From contig JAISII010000041.1 in assembly GCA_031262125.1 (NCBI GenBank), positions 1 through 7,185 of the forward strand: a DNA stretch of 7,185 nucleotides, read 5' to 3'. Made by a program: the position numbers and the translations under genes. The notes beneath the pieces were generated by a model. That model had not been told where the DNA came from and ran no database searches. It worked only from the letters and a program-made list of their open reading frames with translations. Positions within the stretch are counted from its first letter, which is position 1, and each line of letters starts with the position of its first letter. This stretch comes from Oscillospiraceae bacterium (GTDB lineage: Bacteria > Bacillota > Clostridia > Oscillospirales > Acutalibacteraceae). This document shows positions 1-6,834 of the stretch, piece by piece.

Positions 1-341
1 GCCTCATAACCCCTCGAGAGCCGCACCATAGTATCATAAATCGCACTGTCGCCGTGGGGGTTCAGCTTCATGGTTGAGCCGACTATATTCGCCGATTTTG
101 TTCTGTTGCCGCCCAGCAAGCCCATTTTGTACATTGTATAAAGCAGCTTGCGGTGCGATGGCTTAAAGCCGTCAATTTCGGGTATGGCACGGCTCATAAT
201 TACGCTCATTGCATAGGGCATAAAGTTTTCTTCAATTGTTTCTACAATTTTCTGCTCTACAATTTCGCCCGCCCCGGCAATTACGCCTTTAATTTGCGGT
301 GCTGTGCGTTTAGAGGCAGAGCCTGTTTTCTTTTTCGCCAT
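1..341 (-). CDS. parC: DNA topoisomerase IV subunit A, N-terminal part (runs off the left edge)
   Basis: This is the start of the DNA-breaking and rejoining subunit of a type IIA topoisomerase, which with ParE would decatenate and relax DNA in the cytoplasm. Seen: ATG at 341-339 and 113 complete codons before the edge. After a Lys-rich start (residues 3-12) come YAMSVIM (43-49), the DGFKPSHRKLLY segment (57-68) that opens the winged-helix domain, and NPHGDSAIYDTMVRL (94-108), the quinolone-resistance-determining region. Ser99 and Asp103 occupy the positions of E. coli GyrA Ser83 and Asp87 and are the usual susceptible residues. The catalytic tyrosine lies beyond the window. The match alone fits GyrA or ParC; pairing with the divergent ParE upstream favours ParC. 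The gene starts 38 bp after the endonuclease stop. Only a weak, A-rich ribosome binding site is visible and no terminator lies in that gap, so co-transcription with the genes upstream is likely. Confidence 0.9.
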   Translation of the reverse strand, partial: MAKKKTGSASKRTAPQIKGVIAGAGEIVEQKIVETIEENFMPYAMSVIMSRAIPEIDGFKPSHRKLLYTMYKMGLLGGNRTKSANIVGSTMKLNPHGDSAIYDTMVRLSRGYE

Positions 342-379
342 TTTTTAAATTTCTCGCTTTACTTTAGGTGTTTTATATT

Positions 380-1159
380 TTAAACAAATCCATTGTAAGT
401 GCCATAACCCAGCATATATACAGACAGTACAAAAGGTATTTTTTCCTTATCACATATTTGGTTTAACTCTTCAATAACAGTGTCTTTCGGCAAGACAATT
501 TCGGAGTTGTTTTTCATAATTTCATCAATTAACTCCGGCAAAACCATACAAAGCTTATAAAAAGCATCCTTTTCGCCTGTAACTAATTCATAAAACTTAT
601 CAAGACTCATTCTTCTTATAAGCCGATGATTTAAGCGTTTGCCGTCGTTTGTGGTTTGCCACTTTATGTTTTGTGAATGCTTGGCAATTGCTTCAACCAA
701 GCAACAGGCACAGTCGTCGTCAGATAATAATTGGTTTTGCATTTTAATATATGTACGTGCCGAGGAGGAAGAGTTCATGGTGTTATGTTTGTTTTTCATT
801 TCAATATAAACAGTGCTAACTGTGTCATCACCATTTATGTTAATTCCGCCTTGCGGTTTATAAATTACATCCCAGCCTGTTAAAGGCACTTCGCAATCCT
901 TAAAATATTTAAAAATTCTTTGATGAAAATAACCAATGTCGTTATTGTTCGATTTATCACGCTGTCTGAAAATCTCGTTTTTAATAATTTCTTCCCAACT
1001 CAAGCCATAAACAGATTTATCAAAAATAAGTTTTATAGGGTCTATAATGTTACTGTTAAATTTTTTAAGATTATAAGGAGTTAACTTTTCGCCATACTTT
1101 TTTATTGTTGCAATAATATGATTTGTTAAGTCCTCTTTTGTTATGAAACTAAGGAACAT
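380..1159 (-). CDS. Type II restriction endonuclease, Eco47II/Sau96I family (predicted GGNCC cutter)
   Basis: This 259-residue protein is the predicted cutting half of a type II restriction-modification system; it would cleave unmethylated GGNCC in incoming DNA. Seen: a block with NEIFRQRDKSNNNDIGYFHQ (61-80), then GWDVI (96-100) and YIEMKNKHNTMNSSSS (118-133). This layout fits a PD-(D/E)XK nuclease core, with Asp97 and Glu120-x-Lys122 as candidate catalytic residues, followed by LVEAIAKHSQNIKW (154-167). Those blocks are what I recall of the Eco47II family (RE_Eco47II), whose characterised members recognise GGNCC. The specificity is therefore by family, not shown here. The start ATG lies inside the end of the methyltransferase gene (19-bp overlap) and has a strong GGAGGG ribosome binding site 7 bases upstream, which fixes the start. 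The length looks full for the family. The gene is A+T-rich: blocks 901-960 and 1021-1080 each hold 13 G+C in 60, against 35 in 60 for parE block 2281-2340. Confidence 0.88.
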   Translation of the reverse strand: MFLSFITKEDLTNHIIATIKKYGEKLTPYNLKKFNSNIIDPIKLIFDKSVYGLSWEEIIKNEIFRQRDKSNNNDIGYFHQRIFKYFKDCEVPLTGWDVIYKPQGGININGDDTVSTVYIEMKNKHNTMNSSSSARTYIKMQNQLLSDDDCACCLVEAIAKHSQNIKWQTTNDGKRLNHRLIRRMSLDKFYELVTGEKDAFYKLCMVLPELIDEIMKNNSEIVLPKDTVIEELNQICDKEKIPFVLSVYMLGYGTYNGFV

Positions 1160-2163
1160 TTTTCACCCTCCAAAGAAATAAAAATTCTTTTGCCAACTTC
1201 ATATGCTAAATTAACAGGTACAGCGTTGCCTACTTGTTTATATTGGCTTCCAACACTGCCGCAAAATCGCCAATTATCTGGGAAACTTTGGCATCTTGCA
1301 TTTTCACGAATTGTAAAAGGGCGTTCTTCGGTTGGGTGGCAGCGGTCTGTTTGTTTTTGAGATGGAGAAGTTAGAACAGTCAAAGAAGGCTCGTCCAAAC
1401 TCATACGTCGCAAAATGCCTGTACGACCTCCACCCATATACCAGCAGCTTTTCATATATTCTTTTGCTATATCTTCTGGTACATTTCTCCAATACCCCCC
1501 CGGAGGAACTAAAGAAAAAATCTTTTGCTTATATTTTGAATAAGGTGTATATTGACTGTTTGGAACATTTTCTAAAACATCCCTTAAAACTGGTCGGTAT
1601 TTGTGAGGCTGAGGAAACTGAAAGTGAATTTTACCTGCTAAATCATTTCGTATTCCTATAATAATTAATCGTTCTCTTTTTTGTGCTACTCCAAAATCCC
1701 AAGCGTTAAGAACTTTCCAAGTTGTGTAATAACCCTGTTCTTCAAAAACACCGCAAATTGTTTTAAAGGTATTACCGTTATCGTGGCTTAACAAACCTTT
1801 TACGTTTTCAAACAAAAACATTTTTGGTTGCAGTTTTTTCAAAAAAACCGCATAATGATAAAACAATGTTCCTCGTGTATCCTCTAAACCCAGTCTTTTG
1901 CCTGCATAAGAAAAGCTCTGGCACGGAGCACCGCCCGACAACAAATCAAGCTCGCCTATTTTAATATCAAACAGTTTTTCTAAATCCAAAGACGATATTT
2001 CAACAATATCGCTTTGCAAAACATTCCACTGCGGTCTGTTGACTTTTAAAGTATTAGCGGCATCTTTTTCAATTTCAATCAATCCGATCGTTTCAAAGCC
2101 GGCTTGCTCCAAGCCTAACGCCAATCCGCCGGCTCCTGCAAACAATTCAATTGTTTTTGGCAT
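1141..2163 (-). CDS. DNA (cytosine-5)-methyltransferase of a type II restriction-modification system
   Basis: This enzyme transfers a methyl group from S-adenosylmethionine to carbon 5 of a cytosine, protecting host sites from the endonuclease encoded next. Residue positions count from the ATG at 2163 (340 residues). Seen in order: motif I LFAGAGGLALG (7-17, SAM binding), motif IV GGAPCQSFS (77-85) with catalytic Cys81, motif VI ENVKG (119-123), motif VIII QKRERLIIIG (161-170), a target-recognition region around 215-285 including TSPSQKQTDRCHP (265-277), motif IX RENARCQSFPD (286-296) and motif X QVGNAVPVNLA (310-320). All motifs are intact. The target region resembles what I recall of GGNCC/GGWCC enzymes such as M.Sau96I, consistent with its partner; specificity is inferred. 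A GTG start at 2166 is possible, but AGGGG (2175-2171) is 7 bases from the ATG and only 4 from the GTG. That AGGGG follows the parE stop almost directly, with 14 bp between the genes. No controller (C) gene or vsr is present beside it. Confidence 0.95.
   Translation of the reverse strand: MPKTIELFAGAGGLALGLEQAGFETIGLIEIEKDAANTLKVNRPQWNVLQSDIVEISSLDLEKLFDIKIGELDLLSGGAPCQSFSYAGKRLGLEDTRGTLFYHYAVFLKKLQPKMFLFENVKGLLSHDNGNTFKTICGVFEEQGYYTTWKVLNAWDFGVAQKRERLIIIGIRNDLAGKIHFQFPQPHKYRPVLRDVLENVPNSQYTPYSKYKQKIFSLVPPGGYWRNVPEDIAKEYMKSCWYMGGGRTGILRRMSLDEPSLTVLTSPSQKQTDRCHPTEERPFTIRENARCQSFPDNWRFCGSVGSQYKQVGNAVPVNLAYEVGKRIFISLEGEKCSLVS
1164..1171 (-). promoter_or_regulatory. Ribosome binding site of the endonuclease gene, inside the methyltransferase gene
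   Basis: On the minus strand GGAGGGTG stands just upstream of the endonuclease ATG, with 7 bases between GGAGG and ATG. It lies within the last codons of the methyltransferase gene, so ribosomes finishing the methyltransferase pass over it. This suggests translational coupling, with the methylase made before the nuclease. The strong motif decides the endonuclease start. Confidence 0.75.
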
Positions 2164-2177
2164 CACAATTCCCCTTT

Positions 2178-4160
2178 TTAACTAACATCCAAATTATCAA
2201 TAAAATTAATCCCGTTGTTTACAATATAATCCTTACGTTCCTGCAATTTGTCGCCCAGCAAAATATCAAAAATCTCGGCGGTATGCGTGGCATCGTCGGG
2301 CATAACCTTAACCAAGCGGCGGGTTGACGGGTTCATCGTGGTAAGGTTCATCATATCGGGTTCGTTTTCGCCCAACCCTTTGCTGCGTTGAATTGTAAAC
2401 TTTTCTTTGCCTATTTGGCTTATATATTGCTCTTTTTCTTCCTCGGTATAAGCAAAATAAACCTCGTTTTTTGTAGTAATTTCATACAGAGGCGACTCGG
2501 CAATAAACACCAGCCCCTCGTTAATAAGCGTAGGTGTAAGACGGTACAGCATAGTCAGCAGCTCGGTGCGGATATGGAACCCGTCCACGTCGGCGTCGGT
2601 GCAGATTATAACCTTGCTCCAACGCAGGGCGTTAAGGTTAAAGCTGCTGAGGTCTTTGTTAGATTTTGAGCTTACCTCTACCCCGCACCCCAAAACTTTT
2701 AGCAAATCGGTAATAATCTGGCTTTTAAAAATTTTATCGTAATCGGCTTTAAGGCAGTTTAAAATTTTGCCCCTAATCGGCATAATCGACTGAAAATTCG
2801 GGTCTCGGGCCTGTTTGCAAGCACCCAAAGCCGAGTCGCCCTCTACTATGAACAATTCCCTTTCCGATGGGTCTTTGCTGCGGCAGTCAACAAACTTTTC
2901 AACCCGGCTGGTAATATCCATATTAGAAGCCAAGGTTTTTTTGATGTTAAGTCGGGTTTTCTCTGCATTTTCTCGGCTGCGTTTGTTTATGAGTGCTTGA
3001 TTGCCGATTTTTTCGGCGTCGAGCGGGTTTTCTATAAAATAAATCTCGAGTTGATGCCGCAAAAACTCTGTCATTGCATCTTGAATACCTTTGTTCGTGA
3101 TTGCTTTTTTTGTTTGGTTCTCGTAAGAAGTTACCGTAGAAAACGAAGAAATTATGATGCACAGGCAATCTTCAACGTCCGAAAAATTAATTTTGCTTTC
3201 GTTTTTATTATATTTGCCATTTTGCTTTAAATAGCCGTCAATTTGGTACACGAATGCGTTTTTCACTGCCTTTTCGGGTGCACCGCCGTACTCCAGCCAG
3301 CTGGAATTATGGTAATACTCGTGCATATTAACTTTGTTAGAGAAAGCATAGGCAACATTAATTTTGCACTTATATTCGGGCTTGTCCGGGCGGTCTTTTA
3401 CCATTTTTTCAGTCGATGCACTTTGTACGGGGGCAATATAATCCTCGCCCAAAACCTCGGCAACGTGGTCAACAATTCCGTTTTGGTAAATAAATTCTTC
3501 ACGCTTTGTGCCGTCAAAAGTTTCGTTTTTAAATATAAAGTGTATGCCTTGGTTTACAATTGCCTGCCGTTTTAAGGTGTCGGCAAAATATTCTGCAGGT
3601 ACGTTAATATCGGTAAAAACGTCCAAATCGGGCTTCCAGCGAATTTTTGTGCCGGTGTCCCGGTTTGTGTACGGCTCTTTTTTTAAGCCGCCTACATTAA
3701 TACCTTTTTCAAACCGCAGAGTAAATATGTAGCCGTCCCGCTTAATTTCAACGTCCATATACTCTGAAGAATACTGCGTTGAACACAGCCCCAGCCCGTT
3801 CAAACCCAACGAGAACTCATAGTTTTCGCCGCTGTTGTTGTTATACTTTCCTCCGGCATACAGCTCGCAAAAAACAAGCTCCCAGTTAAAACGCTCTTCG
3901 TTTTTATTATAATCGACGGGTATGCCACGCCCAAAATCCTGCACTTCTATTGCACCGTCTTTAAATTTGGTAACAACAATTTCTTTGCCGTAGCCCTCTC
4001 GGGCTTCGTCAATCGAGTTTGATAATATTTCAAAAATCGAATGTTGGCAACCGTCTATCCCGTCCGAACCGAAAATTACCGCCGGGCGTTTTCGTACTCG
4101 GTCGGCACCTTTAAGTGCCGAAATGCTTTCGTTGCCGTACTCTTGCTTTGTTTTAGCCAT
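2178..4160 (-). CDS. parE: DNA topoisomerase IV subunit B (ParE/GyrB family, divergent clostridial type)
   Basis: This 660-residue protein is the ATPase subunit that with ParC would form topoisomerase IV and separate daughter chromosomes. Seen: a GHKL ATPase domain with FEILSNSIDEA (43-53; Glu44 the likely catalytic base, Asn48 for Mg-ATP), DFGRGIPV (75-82), an ATP lid around 102-133, and the QTK loop at 349-351 (Lys351 contacts the gamma phosphate in the family). It is followed by a TOPRIM domain with Glu440-GDSALG, PIRGK (461-465) and the metal-binding Asp522-x-Asp524-x-Asp526-G, then SKGLGE (593-598). It departs from textbook GyrB: RKRPAVIFG replaces RKRPGMYIG, and GLNGLG replaces GLHGVG in the lid. 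This fits the second, divergent GyrB/ParE type I recall from Clostridia, so it is called ParE and not GyrB. The C-terminus (FIDNLDVS) looks complete, so the genes that follow have not truncated it. The start is supported by AGAGG 5 bases from the ATG. The expected parC follows only after two restriction-modification genes. Confidence 0.93.
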   Translation of the reverse strand: MAKTKQEYGNESISALKGADRVRKRPAVIFGSDGIDGCQHSIFEILSNSIDEAREGYGKEIVVTKFKDGAIEVQDFGRGIPVDYNKNEERFNWELVFCELYAGGKYNNNSGENYEFSLGLNGLGLCSTQYSSEYMDVEIKRDGYIFTLRFEKGINVGGLKKEPYTNRDTGTKIRWKPDLDVFTDINVPAEYFADTLKRQAIVNQGIHFIFKNETFDGTKREEFIYQNGIVDHVAEVLGEDYIAPVQSASTEKMVKDRPDKPEYKCKINVAYAFSNKVNMHEYYHNSSWLEYGGAPEKAVKNAFVYQIDGYLKQNGKYNKNESKINFSDVEDCLCIIISSFSTVTSYENQTKKAITNKGIQDAMTEFLRHQLEIYFIENPLDAEKIGNQALINKRSRENAEKTRLNIKKTLASNMDITSRVEKFVDCRSKDPSERELFIVEGDSALGACKQARDPNFQSIMPIRGKILNCLKADYDKIFKSQIITDLLKVLGCGVEVSSKSNKDLSSFNLNALRWSKVIICTDADVDGFHIRTELLTMLYRLTPTLINEGLVFIAESPLYEITTKNEVYFAYTEEEKEQYISQIGKEKFTIQRSKGLGENEPDMMNLTTMNPSTRRLVKVMPDDATHTAEIFDILLGDKLQERKDYIVNNGINFIDNLDVS

Positions 4161-4254
4161 TTTTACCTCTTTGTATTTTGTGAAATTTTCATTTGCGGTT
4201 TAATTCTATTGATTATCGCAATTTACTGGGCGGCGTTTTGTTTACATGATTTGG
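4161..4254. other. Intergenic region upstream of parE
   Basis: These 94 bp separate the EF-Tu domain III-like gene from parE. The part next to parE carries AAAGAGG, the parE ribosome binding site. I see no convincing -35/-10 pair on the minus strand: a TAGAAT hexamer occurs but no matching -35 lies 16 to 18 bases upstream. There is no hairpin followed by T-tract. A weak TTGCG/CGCAA inverted repeat with a long loop is present. The parE promoter may be here, or transcription may continue from upstream. Confidence 0.5.
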
Positions 4255-4590
4255 CTATTTGCTCAAAATAGGATTTAATATTTTTATTACTGTTGCATAT
4301 CCCACAATTTTATAACCCTCTTGAATATATATCTTTTTCCCTATCCACAAGCAAGAAGGATATGCTTCTGGAGTAATAAACGTAATAGTACCCTTTGCTT
4401 TTCCGTCTGGCGGCACTTCATCAACATAATAATAATGATGTATGCCGGTAGTTAAATATTTATCATTAACCAAATGGCTCGGTCTATATCCGTCAAGTGC
4501 AGGGTTCGTTCTTGTACCGTTAAATTCAAAAATAACTTCAATATCCGGTTCTCGGTTAATAAATTCATTTGATATAGTTTCTTTTTTCAT
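4255..4590 (-). CDS. Free-standing EF-Tu domain III-like small protein
   Basis: The function is unknown. The 111 residues look like an isolated third beta-barrel domain of elongation factor Tu, without the GTPase domain or domain II. Seen: DIEVIFEF (16-23) in the place of the first barrel strand, then GYRP (34-37), which matches GYRPQF of EF-Tu; TTG (47-49) near the VTG position; ITFITPEAYP (69-78) in the region of MVVTLIHPIA; and IQEGYKIVGYATVIKIL (89-105), which follows IREGGRTVGAGVVAKVL closely. No signal peptide or membrane segment is visible. The start is supported by GAGGGTGA 8 bases before the ATG at 4590; the stop is TAG. In EF-Tu this domain contacts tRNA and EF-Ts, but nothing shows that the stand-alone form does so. 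It could be an EF-Tu mimic, a remnant, or a barrel domain recruited for another role such as immunity. It lies between the repeat region after uvrB and parE; neither neighbour suggests a job. It is visibly A+T-rich. Confidence 0.75.
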   Translation of the reverse strand: MKKETISNEFINREPDIEVIFEFNGTRTNPALDGYRPSHLVNDKYLTTGIHHYYYVDEVPPDGKAKGTITFITPEAYPSCLWIGKKIYIQEGYKIVGYATVIKILNPILSK

Positions 4591-4663
4591 ACACTCACCC
4601 TCAATAAAATTTATTACTCTGATGTACGCTACTTATATTTTCCTTTTTGCAAATATGTATTAC

Positions 4664-4807
4664 CTCTTTTTTCTCCCCCTGTCGGCTCCGCCGACATCCC
4701 CCTCCCGGAGGGGGACTTTTTCAGCTCCCTCTATTTAGTGTACCCCAAAGCCTCCCTCTTAGAGGGAGGTGGCAAGGCGTTAGCCTTGACGGAAGGAGAA
4801 AAAAGAG
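4664..4807. repeat. MITE-like palindromic intergenic repeat with terminal inverted repeats (144 bp)
   Basis: The ends are imperfect inverted repeats: 4664-4683 and the reverse complement of 4788-4807 agree at 17 of 20 positions, both reading CTCTTTTTTCTCC then diverging before GTC. Each arm carries two small hairpins in mirrored order. On the left are 4681-4695 (GTCGGC/GCCGAC, 3-base loop) and 4697-4715 (TCCCCCTC/GAGGGGGA, 3-base loop). On the right are 4751-4769 (CCTCCCTC/GAGGGAGG, 3-base loop) and 4773-4788 (CAAGGC/GCCTTG, 4-base loop). The centre (about 4717-4750) is unstructured. There is no coding capacity and no obvious target-site duplication. I recall closely similar intergenic repeats in gut Clostridia, so this is probably one copy of a genome-wide family moved by a transposase encoded elsewhere; that is inference. 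It lies after uvrB and before the EF-Tu-like gene and would form strong RNA structure in a read-through transcript. Confidence 0.7.
4697..4721 (+). terminator. Terminator-like hairpin and T-run within the repeat
   Basis: An 8-bp G+C-rich stem (4697-4704 with 4708-4715) is followed on the plus strand by C and five T (4717-4721), the shape of a Rho-independent terminator. No plus-strand gene precedes it, so it probably belongs to the repeat's structure. On the minus strand, the direction of all genes here, the stem at 4751-4769 is followed by CTTTGGGG, which is a poor terminator tail. Confidence 0.3.
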
Positions 4808-4823
4808 AATTTTTCTATAATGG

Positions 4824-4856
4824 GTCTGGGCATAGCCCTGACGGAAGGAGAAAAAC
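4824..4856. repeat. Truncated second copy of the repeat's right end
   Basis: Bases 4836-4856 repeat 4784-4804 almost exactly; both contain TGACGGAAGGAGAAAAA. They are preceded by a short hairpin, GGGC/GCCC (4828-4831 with 4835-4838), in the position of the CAAGGC/GCCTTG hairpin of the full copy. The rest of the element is missing. The fragment ends right beside the uvrB stop codon (TAG at 4860-4858). Confidence 0.6.
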
Positions 4857-4857
4857 C

Positions 4858-6834
4858 CTACCTCTTCCCCCGCAAGCTCTCTATCTTATCTCTTAAAAAT
4901 GCGGCGTGTTCAAACTCCAAAATTTTGGCGGCTGCACGCATTTCTTTTGTCAGCTCTATAATAAGCTCGTCTTTTTCGGCTTTTGTCAGGCGGCGTCCTG
5001 TTTTTTCGTTAACCGCTTTGTGGGTCGAAATCTCTAAAACGTCGGCTACCTTTTTAACAATTGTTTGCGGCACAATGCCGTGGGCTGTGTTATACTCCTG
5101 CTGGAGCTCACGCCGACGCACGGTTGTTTCTATAGCACTTTTCATCGAGTCGGTTACACTATCGGCGTACATAATAACGCTTCCGTTTGAGTTACGGGCA
5201 GCACGACCGATTGTTTGAATTAGCGACCGCTGCGAACGCAAAAAACCTTCTTTATCTGCATCCAGTATGGCAACAAGCGACACCTCGGGCAAATCCAGCC
5301 CTTCTCGCAGCAGGTTTATGCCAACCAAAACATCAAACTCGCCCAAACGCAAATCTCGGATGATTTCCATACGCTCAATCGTATCAATCCCGTGGTGCAT
5401 ATATTGCACCCTGATGCCCATAGACTCAAGGTAATCGGTTAAATCCTCTGCCATTTTTTTGGTGAGTGTTGTAACCAAAACACGCTCGTTGTTTGGCGTG
5501 CGTTTGTTAATTTCGGATATTAAATCATCCATTTGCCCCTCGATAGGTCTTACCGAAATTTCGGGGTCTAACAGCCCGGTGGGGCGTATTATTTGTTCGG
5601 CGATAATTTTGCTTTTTTCAAGCTCAAAGTCGCCCGGTGTTGCACTAACAAACACTGCTTGGTTAATTTTATCGTAAAATTCTTCAAATTTTAAGGGGCG
5701 GTTGTCAAAAGCCGAGGGCAGCCTGAAACCGTACTCAACAAGCGACTTTTTGCGTGCAAAGTCGCCCGCATACATACCCCGTGCCTGCGGCAGCGAAACG
5801 TGCGATTCGTCTACCATAATCAAATAATCATCGGGGAAATAATCCAAAAGGGTATACGGCGGCGAACCCGGCTTGCGGCGGGAAATTACTCTGGAGTAAT
5901 TCTCGATGCCCGAACAAAAGCCGATTTCTTGCAGCATTTCAATATCGTAATTTGTACGTTGCTCCAAACGCTGGGCTTCAAGCAGCTTGCCGTTTTCTCT
6001 GAAGAATTTTAGCCGTGCAGCCAATTCCTCTTGCAGTTCTTTAACAGCCTCGTGCATTTTCTCGCCCGAAACTATATAGTGAGAGGCCGGGTAAATTGCA
6101 ACGTGGCGTACCACGCCTTTAAGCTCACCCGTCAGCGGGTTAACCTCGCTTATACGCTCGACCTCGTCGCCGAAAAATTCAATTCGTATTACGGTGTCGC
6201 TCGAATATGCAGGGCAAAGCTCAACCGTGTCGCCACGGATTCTGAATTTATTGCGGGTGAGAGCCAAATCGTTTCGCTCATATTGCAGCTCGACCAATTT
6301 TTTAACCAAATCATCACGTTTTTTGGTCATACCCGGGCGTAGCGAAATTACCATATTTCGGTAATCTATCGGGTTACCCAAAGAGTATATGCACGAAATA
6401 GAAGCCACAATAATAACATCCCGCCGCTCCGAAAGTGCCAAGGTTGCACTGTGCCGCAGCTTGTCAATTTCGTCGTTTATCGAGCTGTCTTTTTCAATAT
6501 ATGTGTCGGTGTTTGGAATATAGGCTTCGGGCTGGTAATAATCAAAATAGCTTACATAATACTCAACCGCATTGTTGGGGAAAAACTCTTTAAATTCGGT
6601 GCAAAGCTGAGCCGCAAGGGTTTTGTTGTGTGCCAAAACCAGCGTTGGGCGTTGCAGGTTGTTTATAATATTTGCCATAGCAAAGGTTTTGCCCGAGCCG
6701 GTAACGCCGAGCAGGGTTTGCTCTTTGTTGCCGCTTTTTATGCTTTGGCAAATTTTTTCTATAGCTTGCGGTTGGTCGCCAGTTGGTTTGTAGGGCGAAA
6801 AAAGTTGGAATTTGCTGCTTTCAGTATTGTTCAT
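4858..6834 (-). CDS. uvrB: UvrABC system protein B, nucleotide excision repair helicase
   Basis: UvrB receives damaged DNA from UvrA, verifies the lesion with its beta-hairpin and recruits UvrC to cut on both sides. At 658 residues it has the usual full length. Seen: Walker A GVTGSGKT (43-50); the damage-probing beta-hairpin region YYVSYFDYYQPEAYIP (92-107); the DESH box (342-345); SATP (397-400); GINLLREGLDLPEVS (505-519); motif VI QTIGRAARN (540-548); and a C-terminal UVR domain (about 624-658) that binds UvrC. All hallmark motifs are intact. The ATG at 6834 is the only good start, since an in-frame TAA lies 21 bases upstream of it. The ribosome binding site is weak: an AGG 12 bases upstream is the best candidate. 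I see no LexA-type box (GAAC-N4-GTTC) in the 54 bp upstream, so SOS control is not evident here. uvrA and uvrC are not in the window. The gene ends in TAG directly against a repeat fragment. Confidence 0.98.
   Translation of the reverse strand: MNNTESSKFQLFSPYKPTGDQPQAIEKICQSIKSGNKEQTLLGVTGSGKTFAMANIINNLQRPTLVLAHNKTLAAQLCTEFKEFFPNNAVEYYVSYFDYYQPEAYIPNTDTYIEKDSSINDEIDKLRHSATLALSERRDVIIVASISCIYSLGNPIDYRNMVISLRPGMTKKRDDLVKKLVELQYERNDLALTRNKFRIRGDTVELCPAYSSDTVIRIEFFGDEVERISEVNPLTGELKGVVRHVAIYPASHYIVSGEKMHEAVKELQEELAARLKFFRENGKLLEAQRLEQRTNYDIEMLQEIGFCSGIENYSRVISRRKPGSPPYTLLDYFPDDYLIMVDESHVSLPQARGMYAGDFARKKSLVEYGFRLPSAFDNRPLKFEEFYDKINQAVFVSATPGDFELEKSKIIAEQIIRPTGLLDPEISVRPIEGQMDDLISEINKRTPNNERVLVTTLTKKMAEDLTDYLESMGIRVQYMHHGIDTIERMEIIRDLRLGEFDVLVGINLLREGLDLPEVSLVAILDADKEGFLRSQRSLIQTIGRAARNSNGSVIMYADSVTDSMKSAIETTVRRRELQQEYNTAHGIVPQTIVKKVADVLEISTHKAVNEKTGRRLTKAEKDELIIELTKEMRAAAKILEFEHAAFLRDKIESLRGKR

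Noticed and set aside
153..383. Plus-strand open frame of 76 codons
   Set aside because: It is antisense to parC and the end of the endonuclease gene, has Cys/Phe-rich low-quality composition and no ribosome binding site.
1332..1661. Plus-strand open frame of 109 codons inside the methyltransferase region
   Set aside because: It is antisense to a methyltransferase with all motifs intact, and shows no recognisable domain or start signal.
2178..4160. Calling this gene gyrB
   Set aside because: The divergent motifs and the presence of a GyrA/ParC-type gene just downstream fit the clostridial parE-parC pair better, although a whole-genome check would settle it.
4664..4807. Possible CRISPR or tandem repeat array because of several G+C-rich palindromes
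   Set aside because: The palindromes differ in sequence, are not regularly spaced and have no spacer-like units; they form mirrored arms of one element.
4820..5218. Plus-strand open frame of 132 codons, Ser-rich
   Set aside because: It is antisense to the uvrB C-terminal region and begins in repeat DNA; the composition reflects complementing uvrB codons.
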